A program made the translations under genes and the position numbers. Shown piece after piece: positions 33,396 to 43,792 of a DNA stretch of 64,000 nt. Position 1 is the first letter of the stretch. The number at the start of each line of letters is the position of its first letter. Under the pieces are notes generated by a model. The model made no database searches and had not been told where the DNA came from. It saw only the letters and a program-made list of their open reading frames with translations. Origin of the DNA: Stagonosporopsis chrysanthemi (lineage: Eukaryota; Ascomycota; Dothideomycetes; Pleosporales; Didymellaceae); assembly GCA_022560025.1 (NCBI GenBank), contig JAFISE010000004.1, positions 445,161 to 509,160 of the forward strand, written 5' to 3'.

Positions 33396-36300
33396 AGATA
33401 TGGATATTGTGAAGTCGTTTCGCTTGTGGTTAGGATGATTTGTGCATGACTTGTCCTGCGATGTTGCTCTTATTCCGTCCATTGTTCCAAAGATCCCATT
33501 CCCACTCTCACATGGATATGTTCTGGGTGTTGCGGTGTTGTTCTCTTCCCTGGACCCAATCATTGAAAGCCACGAGGCACGCTGTCGTGTTTTGCGGTCA
33601 TTGGCGGTGCGTCGTGGCGATTGAAGGGATCCAATAAGCGTAGCCCAAGACCTATGCACGCTTGATAGAAGAAGATAAATGAAATTAAACTGTGCCGCCC
33701 ACTGTTCATCTGACCTGCACTTTGGTAATGACGCAATTGCCACAGCGAGCATATCCACATGATGGGCAAGCGCCCGCTCTGTAAGGGATCGAGGGATATC
33801 CACAGTAGCACTGCATCTATAGTAAGTACAGCGCAATGAGGAGCGTACGAAGGAACCTACACATTGCCAGACATATGTGTGCTTCTTCTTAGAAGCCTAT
33901 ATGCGTAAGCTTTGACACAACGACGAAGATTTGCAGTGAAAGCATGTCAACCACTTACCAATGTCTGCAAGGGGACGTGTGGTGTAAATGCAGATTGGGT
34001 ATCAAACGCCGATGAAATGCGAGAAGCAGATCGAGTATCAGAAGCAGGTCGAGTGTCGAGAGCAGGTTGGATGTTGAATGCAGGCTGGGCACTGAACGTA
34101 TGCTGGGTAAGGAACGGAGGCTCCGTGTTGACAAAAGGCCGAGTGTTGAGTGACTTTTCGCTGTTGCACGCATACCCAGCCGAGGCTTGTTTTGACAATC
34201 TATCAGCCCCGAGCTGAGCCGCGTGCAACCTAGGTGTCATTCTCAACCATGAACACGTTGTCTTCCTCCGATTAAGTCGTCCTGTATCGTCTTAGCTGGC
34301 TCGATTGAACCGTGAGCAGTTTGGTGCTGGTACGAAGATCCTCCAGGTCAACAAACAGCAACGAGTGGGGTTCACCCGCTTATTTGAAGAGATATGCGGG
34401 CCCCTCTTGATGTCTTTGACCAGGGTGAGGACTGCTCCTGATTGGCCGACCACGGTCACTGATCAATCAGAAGTAACCTACAACCTAGCGTACCAACGAC
34501 TTTGGAGAGACAAGCATTCCTGCAGGCATTATATCTTTTTCGATATTCGAAAGGACTGTTGCATATTTGCACAAGGTTTCAACACGGACTTACAATGCAC
34601 TAGAGTGGTTTTCTTGTCAGGGAAGGGCACTTGGTTGTTGATGATACTCTCACCTCAATTCCGCCAGCAATATGTATGCTCTGCCACCCACTACCCCGCA
34701 GCCGTTTAATGTTGAGGAATCCGCAAACATTTTAATTCTGAGGCAAACACGTCTTGCTCCCGTCGATAGCCACGATGGCACTTGCCAATGCCCCCTGTCC
34801 CGCAATCGCCAAGCAAGTGGTACATTGGAACTCAACAAAACACCCTAGGTATGCTGAACAGTGTTTGGTTTCATGCCCTTGTTTCCGATGATGCCTAAAC
34901 GTGCAGGTGACGGAAACAGGCGTCCCAAAGTCTGGACACGCACAAACCACGACAGCATATGAGTAGTGACACGATCTGTGTACTCTCAGAGAAGACCAAC
35001 TTGCTCACTGCATACCCCGGTGCCCAGCTATTGATGTGCCGTAGCAATGGCGCCCGGAGGCATCTAGACTCCCGCGATGCGTCCACTTAGTTTACGGTGT
35101 GTTGTTCGTGTCTGTTGACGGATGTCTGCGGTGCTCAATGGATGAGCGGTCGTTGGAGTATGAAGAATAAGAACGAATGGGCCCGTCCATATGGAACTCA
35201 ATATCTATAATAGGTCATGATTGGCTTACGGATACTTTGCGGGGCAAAAATTCGAAGTCAGTGTGACAAAGTTTCATTCACACGCCATCCTCCATGCGTG
35301 GGCCCTTCCACGACAAACATGATGACCTTCAGTAACTGCAAGATCGCCGGCCGCCAGTGTTGTGTGTAGCTACTTGCCCGGTGTGCTCCTGTTGAATTAT
35401 TGGGTAATAAGAGATTACAATGTTTGTTTTGAATAACACTTTAGGGCTATCTGTAGCACAAGATACCAGTTCGTGTTACGTTGCCCGACATGCGGATTGT
35501 GCGTGAAGGTACCTGAGCATAACCCTAGCTAATGTTGGTGCTTGTTGAAAAGTATGGACCTACCTTGATCTGGTAGCTGTAGACAAAAACTCGGCACGCC
35601 TCTCCCAGCCACCTCGCCCGCCGGAAATTTTGACAGCAGAGCCTTTCGCGCTGTCATCAGACCGGGGGCGCCGGGGCGGTTCATACATCTCGCAGGTCGT
35701 GTGGCAAGGCGGACCGAGCAACGATCCCCTGGTGTTACGTTTGACGTCGCTCCATCAGCAATCCCCACGCCCTTGATTGAGCGAACCCTGGTGTCAGATA
35801 TGATAACAGTCCGGGCCCTTCGGAACAGAACGACTAAACACCTACCGTCAACCGCCGTCTCCTCAAGCCTTGGATCCTACTGGGTAACTTCAGCTGGGTG
35901 AAACATGCGGTTTCCCCGATGGACATCAAAATACACACGCACGCGATGTGTCAGCCGCCATTGTTTGCTGTCAAGCACACCGTACAGGTTACCACGAGGT
36001 CAGGCATGTGGCGTTGAAAGCCTTGTACGGCCCTATTTCAAAAATGCCTGTCCTGTTACACCACACGCCCTGTTCACAAAGTAGGGGCGGAGGACGACTT
36101 GGTACACCGATAATTGAAAGATACCGTTGGCTGAATCCACGCCGCGTGCGACGTCGCTTGACCGCCGTTGTCGGCCTCTAGATCTGTTGACATGTACAGC
36201 GCTCTGTCGTATCTCCGTCGTGCCTTGAAGCATGGCACTGGCACGAAATGTCAATTGAATCAAAAACCTGCAGTGCGACCGTGTAGCAAGCTAAAGAGCG

Positions 36301-36965
36301 GGTGAATGACTAGTCCGCACTGCAGCTTAGAGATATAGACCTACAAACATGTGTGTTTGTGCACAGCAATAAGCTCTGCCTACTACCTGCTACCGCCCAC
36401 AAATATGTCTGCGTGAGAATAGATGTCTTTTGCATGGTCTGCCCACTCCACCACACCCCTTCTACGTGTAAGAACGCTTTTCTGCACCAATGCAAGAACA
36501 GGACACTATTACAAAGAATACAGGCGCGACGGTGGGAGCTTTCTCATAGACAATTAGTGTGAATACAACTGCTGACTGTGCTTCTAATTGCGGGTTCGAA
36601 CTGTGATTAACAAATTTATTGGACTTGTGTGAGTCTGAGCGTGGAGTACTAATTTCCTAAGACGGTAGACTATGATTGTGGGAATGTAGAATAGCAAACC
36701 ATGGGAAATTGATTGATTCTTCACGAATTTTATATCGTGTTAGTCTTTGAATCACTCAAATATGTCGGAGAGGGATTTTGATGAGCTTCGTGACCATTTG
36801 GTAGTGACAGGTAATCTCATGACAAACGTTGGCATCGTCGAAGCAGAACGAATGCTCCAATTTTACTTACGAACAATAACTGCATTCCAGCGTTGATTCA
36901 CGTCAGGGGGCCTCTGGCTCTATCAGGCTTTCGAGACTACTGTAATTGCTGCACACCAATTATAC
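33396..36965. other. Gene-poor intergenic region of 3.5 kb
   Basis: No gene is supported. It contains an 18-bp minisatellite (33990-34151). A Cys-containing minus-strand frame at about 34730-34960 (with CLAIAGQGALASAIVAIDG) looks vaguely protein-like but has no ATG start or convincing splice sites. The rest of the open frames are short. Confidence 0.5.
33990..34151. repeat. 18-bp minisatellite, nine diverged units
   Basis: Nine consecutive 18-bp units occur without gaps, for example GCAGATCGAGTATCAGAA, GCAGGTCGAGTGTCGAGA and GCAGGTTGGATGTTGAAT. Because 18 is a multiple of three, both strands stay open, reading as hexapeptides of the kind AGRVSR (plus) or DTRPAS (minus). No start codon or flanking conserved coding sequence supports a gene. 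Confidence 0.85.
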
Positions 36966-38975
36966 TCAAACCAAAACAAACTCTTCGACCTGGATACCCG
37001 CAGCTCGCAAGGTTTCTGGGTGCGCAAAGAAGTTCCCACCCTCCTCCTCTTCGATCTTCAGACCCGCCTCAATAAGCAAGTCGCGGGCATCGTCCCTACT
37101 GTATTTATTCTCTGGGTCGAAGAAGTTGGGGTTACTATGCTGCCCACTTGCATGGGATCTCGAAAAATGTCTGTTTTGGTATATGGCTTCGCCTTTCATG
37201 AGGCCATGCGCATAGCAAGGGCCAACGACCAGCCAGGTTTGGTCTGTAGCTGGACGCAGGATTATGGGAAACCTACAGCCAAGCAAGACACACAAAACGT
37301 CGCCTTGCTGTGTGCCCTGGGGTGCAAATCCAACATGTCCCTCAGATGTCTTGAAGAGCCGGCGTTGTGAGAGATATTGAGAGGATATCGCGAAGTAGGT
37401 CTGTAGTTCCATCATCAGTCCATGCTCGTCGGTCCCCTTCTCCATCCCATTAGCAGACCAGAGTTGCTCGAGCAAGACCAAGCTTTCCACCAAGACAGGG
37501 AGTTTTCTCCGTCCTCGTTGTCCCGAAATGTAGAACAGGTCTGCGACAAGGGTGCGACAATATACCTCCATGGGGCTTTGACCCGTTACGTATGGGTCGG
37601 CAAGACGCCGCACAAGTGGCCCCATAGCTTTTATGCGCTCAAGGTAGGTTTTCGGAGTGATGACAAACTCGTCCTGTGACCAGTCTTCGAGTTGTGTGAT
37701 CTGCCCTTTGCCGACCCCATGGGCGATGCATCGCAAACCAGTTATGTCGAATGTTGGAGGGACAGCAATCCAAGCGCAAGAACTTCAACTTATAAATAAA
37801 GGTTTCGAAGGGAGTGGAGTGGACCAATCCGGAACCCACGATGGAATTTTCAACACCTTGTATGTGAGGTCGCAACTCGGAAGTAGCTCCAGGGTCGACC
37901 ACGCGGTAATAGCACGTCTCGCAACGCTTGTGTACACATCTTCTGTCGTATGTGCATAAGCTGGTTCAATTTGGAAGCCCAGAAAGAGTGGATTCAACAT
38001 ACCCAACAGTGAATAGATCTTGTCACGAGGATCTTTACATAAGAGGTGTCCGAAGTCGAATCGCACAGTAGGGATCGAGAAAGCGGACCGACACATCCTA
38101 TGTCTCGCAAGAAGGTCGACCCGTAGCTGCGTCTCGTACCAGTCTGCACGTGGTATCTCTGTCCCGTTAGGCATGAAGCATGAGACTACTATGGACATGG
38201 CTTTCCACAAGTCGCATTCCAAGAGGATCGCAAGGCCGCATTGGAAAGACATATGCCTTGCAAGCCTGATCTCCTGTACTATCCAGGCTCTCGCAAGATA
38301 GTCGCGGCCAAGTAACAACCCAACTGACCGACATTCTTCGATTCTCCAGGGAAGCTTCCCAGACCCTCCTACCAGGTCAATGATGTTCACCTTGGGCTGA
38401 CCTTTTCGACGAACGGTTCCGTAGCCCTTTTGGGTGCGCAAACTCACGACATGTGTGCTCCAGTTCACTTGAATGCTGCGTCCCATATCTCTCAACAGAG
38501 CTATCGCCTTGCTGCTGTCATCCGCTTCGACACCTAACCATGCGATCACACTCCTTGCTATCTTGAATACGGTCCCCATAATCGCCACCTGAACATTCTT
38601 CTCTTCATCATCCGTCTGATTGATGCGCAATGCATCGATCCACAACGATCGCGGTTTTCTCCGGCTTCGAAGATGTCTGAGTGCGCTGTCCAGGTTTTGT
38701 GTGATCGACAAAGTCCCTGAATGTCGTGTCGAGCTCACTTGTGCATGTATGGGACTCCATTCCGAACCCCAAACGTACGAAAGAGCTTGGTAGGTAGGTG
38801 TTGCATCCTATGACTTCGTTGGCACAACGCACTCGAGAGGTCTAGAGGTAAAAAGTACTTTGAGAACTCGATGCGCGAACTGTACGACGATTTGGTCGTG
38901 GAAGGAGCCTGGCTGCAGAACAGCTATACGGATCTCAGCGTCGGGCTGAGCCAATTTGTCGTACTCAAAAGTCAT
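36966..38975 (-). pseudogene. HET-domain (heterokaryon incompatibility) gene with in-frame stop
   Basis: HET-domain proteins trigger non-self recognition and cell death in filamentous fungi. Exon 1 (38975-38859) starts MTFEYDKLAQPDAEIRIAVL. A 51-bp GTACTT...CATAG intron must be removed to give HRVLKDATPTYQALSYVWG, the typical HET motif; unspliced sequence has a TAG at 38808-38810. Exon 2 (38807-36966) then reads SLWIDALRINQTDDEEKNVQ, VIAWLGVEADDS, ARAWIVQEIRLAR and IPSWVPDWSTP, all HET hallmarks. A TGA at 37785-37787 (codon 380) interrupts the same frame, which then continues for 272 codons with family-like text (TFDITGLRCIAHGVGKG) to a stop at 36966. A repairing intron would delete the conserved PSWVPDWS motif, so a nonsense mutation is the simplest reading. 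The 379-aa product would keep the HET domain and might still act. Confidence 0.82.
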
Positions 38976-40032
38976 AGTAGTTGGAGGTCGAGCCTCATTT
39001 AGTGTGACAGTAACGCTCGACTGCAAGTATGTGTGTTTGAAAGGAAGAGAGGTGAAGACTGTCGGTCGCCGTGAGAGGAAGCAAGATGCAGAAGGTAGCA
39101 ACCTCGCCCCACTGCTTTGACGCTAGGCGAGGGAAGAGCGAGGGCTGTGCAGGACTACGCTGATGCAACCACAATAACATCAAAATGTCGGCACCTGGAG
39201 GTCATCAACCTTTAGACTATGTAGATCTGGGATGGTAGTCGCAATTACTAGCGGACAACAAACAGATCGAGGCATGCTGCCGCCCTTCAAGTCAGGTTGT
39301 TTCTGAGTATGGTGTGATATAAGAGCTTGTTTAGATAGACAGTAATCGTACATCAGAGTGGGAACAGGCGACACGAAAGTAAGAGAGAACTGTATTTGTC
39401 TTTAGAATGGTTCGTAGTTGAACAACGTACATCTAGGTGGGTGGAGTCAAATTGATCGACTCAATGAAGTCACAACCATCAGCTTTAGATGGTGTGCTTT
39501 CGATGAAGAAGCGTGCATGTTCGAATGAAGATCTCCACAGAGAAAGTTTCGACTTGTCACGCAGGATGCGATGCTTCAAATCACTAAATTCCAAGACTGT
39601 AGAATACCTCTGCCGTTAGCACACGTCAGTCGACAGTCGGTCACTCATCCAGCATGAACAGCGCGCCGCTGGATGGGCAATCAGTGCATTGCCTGGGTAT
39701 ATAGACGGGTTCAGAGGCGAAGGGATGTTCTGGCCGAATCATGTCAGTCGCAGCGAGCCAAACACAGCACATGCAGAGGACAAGCACATCGAGGAAGATC
39801 ACCAATGGTTATGCGGAACATCACCCAAGTGAAGCCTCCATTGTAATGTGATCGAAGACCCGCTCGTTGGAGACGGTGTCAGCTCCATTGATAGGCCTGA
39901 ACTTGCAAGTTCAATGCTTGCTCTTTTAAGTACACTCCGGGACTCCGCAGGACCAAACCCCCCGAGACGGAATATGCTGGTGAATCGTTCAGAATCTTCA
40001 TTTCGTTCCCTCTTCGCCCTAACTCAACACAC
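38976..40032. other. Intergenic between HET gene and Rpl11
   Basis: This 1.06-kb stretch has only short frames. It should contain the HET promoter at its left and the Rpl11 3' UTR at its right. Nothing else is seen. Confidence 0.5.
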
Positions 40033-40664
40033 TTATCGGACAATGCCCTCGAAGCGGTTCTTGTACCACTTGACGGTCTCGGCCTGGTTAACCTTGTGGG
40101 AGGCACCGATCTTGCTCTGCGCACGCCTGCGCTTGGCGACGCGCTCACCAGGGCGGGTCATGCAGACGTAGAAGTCCATGCCGTAGATACTGCGCCGTGT
40201 TAGCGGATGCCGTCGTTCCCTTCATCTGATGGACGCCACATACCCAATGCTGGGGTCGTACTTGATGCCCAAGTCGATGTGCTCAGAGATACCGAAACCG
40301 AAGTTGCCGGACTCGGAGAAGTTGCGCTTGCGGAGCTCGTACTCCTTGACCTTGAGGCCGCGCTCGAGGATCTCCTCGGCCTTGGGGCCGCGGACGGTGA
40401 CGTGGACGGCGATCTTCTCGTTACGGCGGATACCGAAGGTACGGACGGTGTAGCGGGCCTTGGAGTAGACGGGAGTCTGACCAGACAGCTGCTCGAGCAC
40501 CTTGGCGGCACGAGTGAGCCTGTCACCAGACTCTCCGACGGAGATGTTGAGGACGAGCTTCTGGATGCGAAGCTCGCGCATGGGGTTGGAGGCCTTGGAG
40601 TCGGACTGCCATCTCAATTAGCTTTCGGTCGCGGTGCTGCTGGCGTCGGGCGGGCGCATACCAT
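40033..40664 (-). CDS. 60S ribosomal protein L11 (uL5)
   Basis: Rpl11 is a core protein of the large subunit that contacts 5S rRNA. Three exons give 173 aa: 40664-40662, 40605-40244 and 40189-40033. The first exon is only the start codon; an intron (GTATGC...GGCAG, 56 bp) follows it, then SDSKASNPMRELRIQKLVLN. The second intron (GTATGT...CGCAG, 54 bp) splits DPSIG/IYGMDFYV. Family signatures are LVLNISVGESGDRLTRAAKV, YTVRTFGIRRNEKIAVHVTV, GFGISEHIDLGIKYDPSIG and the C-terminal WYKNRFEGIVR. Length and ends match fungal L11 precisely. Introns near the start codon are usual in fungal ribosomal protein genes. It is divergent from the SmB gene. Confidence 0.97.
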
Positions 40665-41293
40665 GGTGACTGCTCGGTGTTAGTAGGCGAGGTGGACTGT
40701 CGAAGTGAGGTCGGACTGAGAGTTCGATGATAATTTGGAGCGGCTCGCCTGGGTTTGTGGAAGACGCTAGTCGCAGCTAGCGCTGCACGGGCCATGAAGT
40801 CTTCAGAGCATCCATCAACGAAGACAGAAATCAGCACTGTGTTGCACTGCACATTATGCGATTGAGAGCTCCATAAACAATCTTGGGTGATTGGCTATAC
40901 GGCATCATACCTATTTTCCTGATGCAGAAGCAGCTTTGAGAGTAGTAACGTATTTGCCAATAGCGAGGCAGTCAAAACGATAAGAATTCGATATTCACGA
41001 CCTGCATTGAATTTGAAGTCGAAGTGCAAAAATGGATCTTATACTTCACAGCAGAGCTTTAGTAGCTAGCAACAAGGTGGACGCTGCAGACGATGGTCTA
41101 CGGAGGCCCACGCTGGGACGAACACTGCGACATGGCCCGTGCGCTACTGGACTTGAACTTCTCAGAGCTCGACATCACCGCGCAGCTCCACATCCACATC
41201 CACCCCGCCGACAGCCCGTACCAAAGGGTTTCGCAGATCGTCGCCGCCACCTATTCCTGAGCCCAAGTCGTCCTCGGACGCGCAATCACAGCC
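40665..41293. other. Divergent promoter region, Rpl11 / SmB
   Basis: This 629-bp region separates two divergently transcribed housekeeping genes and should contain both promoters. A plus-strand frame from 41032 has an ATG but no family resemblance and ends inside the SmB gene. Confidence 0.5.
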
Positions 41294-42156
41294 ATGGCCG
41301 CCGCCAACAAACAGGGCAAGATGGTAAGTTCTCTGCCTGGACGCTCGAACCGCGACCTGAGAGAAAACGCGCATAGAAACTGACTGACGTGCCTTGTTGC
41401 AGCAAAACCTAGTAAGCGCCCTGCAATCCGCTCACGTCGCCGCGAACTCACAATGCGCAGATCAACTACCGCATGAAGGTGACACTTCAAGACGGCAGGC
41501 AGATGGTCGGGCAGATGCTCGCATTCGACAAAGTATGTATGCGCCTCTCGCACAGGAGCTCCGCTAACGCCTGCCTCAGCACATGAACCTCGTCCTCGCC
41601 GACACTGAAGAGTTCCGCCGCACACGACGAAGGGGGAAGGCCGCGCCCGGCGCCACCCAGCAGGTCACCGAGACTGAGGAGCGACGCGCCATCGGCCTCA
41701 CCATTATCCGCGGCGCACACGTCATCTCGCTGTCCGTCGATGGACCACCGCCCGCCGACCCTGCTGCGCGACTGGGAGGGGGGTCTGGGCCTTCGACTGC
41801 TGCCACGCTGGCTGCTGGACCTGGTGTCGCTCGACCAGCAGGACGCGGGCTGCCAGTCGGCCTGACTGGACCGACTCCTGGTGTTGGCGGACCCGGCGCA
41901 GGGTTTGGCGGACCGCCGTTCTCTGCTGGCCCACCTGGCTTCGCAGGACCGCCTCCCGGTTTTGGTGGACGTGGGGGACCCCCAGGTGGACCGCGTAAGT
42001 CGCATGCATGATCTCGCGCGCACATGCTAATATCTCACAGCTGGCTTCCCTCCTGCTGGTGGACCCCCCGGCTTCAATGGCCCTCCAGGTTTCGCCGGTG
42101 GACCGCCTGGTGGCTTCCAGGGCCGTGGTGGTCCTCCCGGCTTCGGCCCACGATAA
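41294..42156 (+). CDS. Small nuclear ribonucleoprotein SmB
   Basis: SmB is one of the seven Sm ring proteins of spliceosomal snRNPs. Five exons give 213 aa: 41294-41323, 41403-41411, 41461-41532, 41580-41994 and 42041-42156. Exon 2 is a 9-nt microexon coding Gln-Asn-Leu, bounded by TTGCAG and GTAAGC. The assembled N-terminus reads MAAANKQGKM-QNL-INYRMKVTL, then Sm1 (LQDGRQMVGQMLAFDKHMNL) and Sm2 (IGLTIIRGAHVISLSVDGPP), with the D and N residues expected for RNA binding. The tail is Gly/Pro-rich with PPGF and RGGPP repeats like other SmB/B' proteins; its Arg-Gly sites could be methylated. The fourth intron interrupts the repetitive tail (GTAAGT...CTAAT...CACAG). All phases agree. Confidence 0.95.
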
Positions 42157-42773
42157 ACGTAGAAGGGTGACCGATGGTTGAGACGCCTCACGTCTATCCA
42201 CTTTGCGCCAACGACAAAACTCGAGAAAGCAGGATGCAGCATGTGCGCTGGCGCAGAAGACGCGCAAGAGTTGAGCTAGGAAAGCCGTAGTATGCAAAGG
42301 CTGCTGTCAGACGAAGCATCTTCAGGATGTTCAGGAGCTGGCTGGGAGGAGTACCAGGCGCACAAGCGTGTCAAAAGCGAATCAAGTTGGATTGTTCTTA
42401 GAAGCAGTACCATGCAGCATACCTGCTCTACAATGCCAGAAAACCAGCCACACACCACGTCTTGAATCGCCGTATACATTCGCGCCCCTGCAACGAAATG
42501 ACTGCCACCCAATTATTATCAGCCTAGGGTGACACACACCTTCAGCGCACGTGACACTGACCTCCGAGAGCGCAGCTCGGGGTGGACTCGGTGGAGCACG
42601 CCAGCCCTGCAGTCAAAAACGCTTGGCACGGCAACGGCACCTTCTCAACACCACAGCGGCTCCGCTTGCACCGCCGGCCACGACATCGCGCACCATCTGC
42701 TCGTCGCCCACACCCGTCTACCCGTCGCACGCCCACGCGTCTGTCCGACCCGCTCCGATCGAACTCGCCCGCC
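42157..42773. other. Intergenic between SmB and Mpc1
   Basis: This 617-bp gap holds the SmB 3' UTR and the Mpc1 promoter. No gene is supported. Confidence 0.5.
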
Positions 42774-43506
42774 ATGGCCGCCGCTATCAAAGCCCTCAAT
42801 GCGAAGATTCGCTCCAACAAATACACAGACTACATCTGCTCGACTCGTACGTGTCTCCGCGTCCTGTTCCGCTGCATGGCCCTGCACGCGCCATCTGTAC
42901 GCAATTGCCTGCGTGGCTGGGGGAGCTGTGGCGGTAATTCCCGTGCGTCGCCGGAGGCTGTTGGAGGACGAGCTGTGGTGCGATTGGGGCGCGCAGCGGG
43001 CTTTTCACCAGCAGCTTCGGGCGACGCAGCAATTGCGTTTTGCGGCCGTGGCAGCGGGGGGGAAATGATGTGCTGAACAAGAATGAACAATTCCGCTGAC
43101 GCAAACACCGCCCAAATACAGATTTCTGGGGCCCCGTCAGCAACTTCGGTATCCCCATCGCGGCCATCGCCGACATGAGCAAGGACCCGGAGATGTGAGT
43201 CCCCCCCCCCCCCCCACCCACCCACACACACACACGTACTAACCCCCGCGCCCCAGCATCTCCGGCCGCATGACCGGCGCCCTCACCCTCTACTCGGGCA
43301 CGTTCATGCGCTACGCGCTCGCCGTGTCGCCGGCCAACTACCTCCTGTTCGGCTGCCACGCCATCAACTTCACCTCGCAGCTGGTGCAGGGCTACCGGTA
43401 CATCAACTACTTCCACATGGGCGGCAAGGAGGCGACGCTCGCCGACAAGGCGAAGAGCGCGGGGACGAAGGTGGGGGAGAAGGTTGGGGGGGTTGTGGGG
43501 AAGTAG
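42774..43506 (+). CDS. Mitochondrial pyruvate carrier subunit Mpc1
   Basis: Mpc1 pairs with Mpc2/3 in the inner mitochondrial membrane to import pyruvate. Exons are 42774-42846, 43122-43194 and 43257-43506 (131 aa). The first intron (GTACGT...TACAG) is 275 bp, the longest in the window; the second (GTGAGT, then 15 C's, ...CCCAG) is 62 bp. The joined sequence reads YICSTHFWGPVSNFGIPIAA, SKDPEIISGRMTGALTLYSG and FMRYALAVSPANYLLFGCHA, which are diagnostic of MPC1. The C-terminal tail (KAKSAGTKVGEKVGGVVGK) is Lys/Gly-rich. Length is typical, and there is no cleavable presequence, as in the family. Confidence 0.96.
43201..43215. repeat. C15 homopolymer inside Mpc1 intron 2
   Basis: Fifteen C's follow the GTGAGT donor directly, followed by CA-rich repeats, within a 62-bp intron. 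Confidence 0.9.
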
Positions 43507-43792
43507 AGGGGGGGTGAGATAGAGAGGGAGAGGGATGTGTGTGTGTGTTAGCCGCGAGAAGAGAGAGGATGAGAGAGATGGGTGCTGTGCTGTGCTGAAT
43601 AGGATTGGATTGGCCTGAACTGAACTGAATCGGAAGCACGACCGCGCTCAATGCGCCACATGAAAGCTCCCATGTGTCACGCTTGCATTGACGTCCCTAC
43701 GACCCCCCTCCCCTTCTTCCTCCCCTTCTTCCTCCCCCTTCCTTTACCCCCCCCCCCCCCCCACCCCCCTCCACACTTATTACTCCATCCCA
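43507..43792. other. Convergent low-complexity spacer, Mpc1 / Pex1
   Basis: This 286-bp spacer between converging genes contains GA-rich and GT-rich stretches, then a C/T-rich block with C16 at 43747-43762. It should serve as the 3' UTR of both genes. Confidence 0.6.

Noticed and set aside
34730..34975. Cys-containing minus-strand frame resembling a small secreted protein (CLAIAGQGALASAIVAIDG)
   Set aside because: No ATG start, no signal peptide in frame, no convincing splice signals to build a gene.
36580..36605. GGTTCGAAC, a tRNA B-box-like sequence
   Set aside because: Flanking bases do not form a T stem, and no A box or acceptor stem pairs around it.
37785..37850. Intron that would remove the TGA in the HET gene
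   Set aside because: Available donors are weak and any such intron deletes the conserved PSWVPDWS motif.
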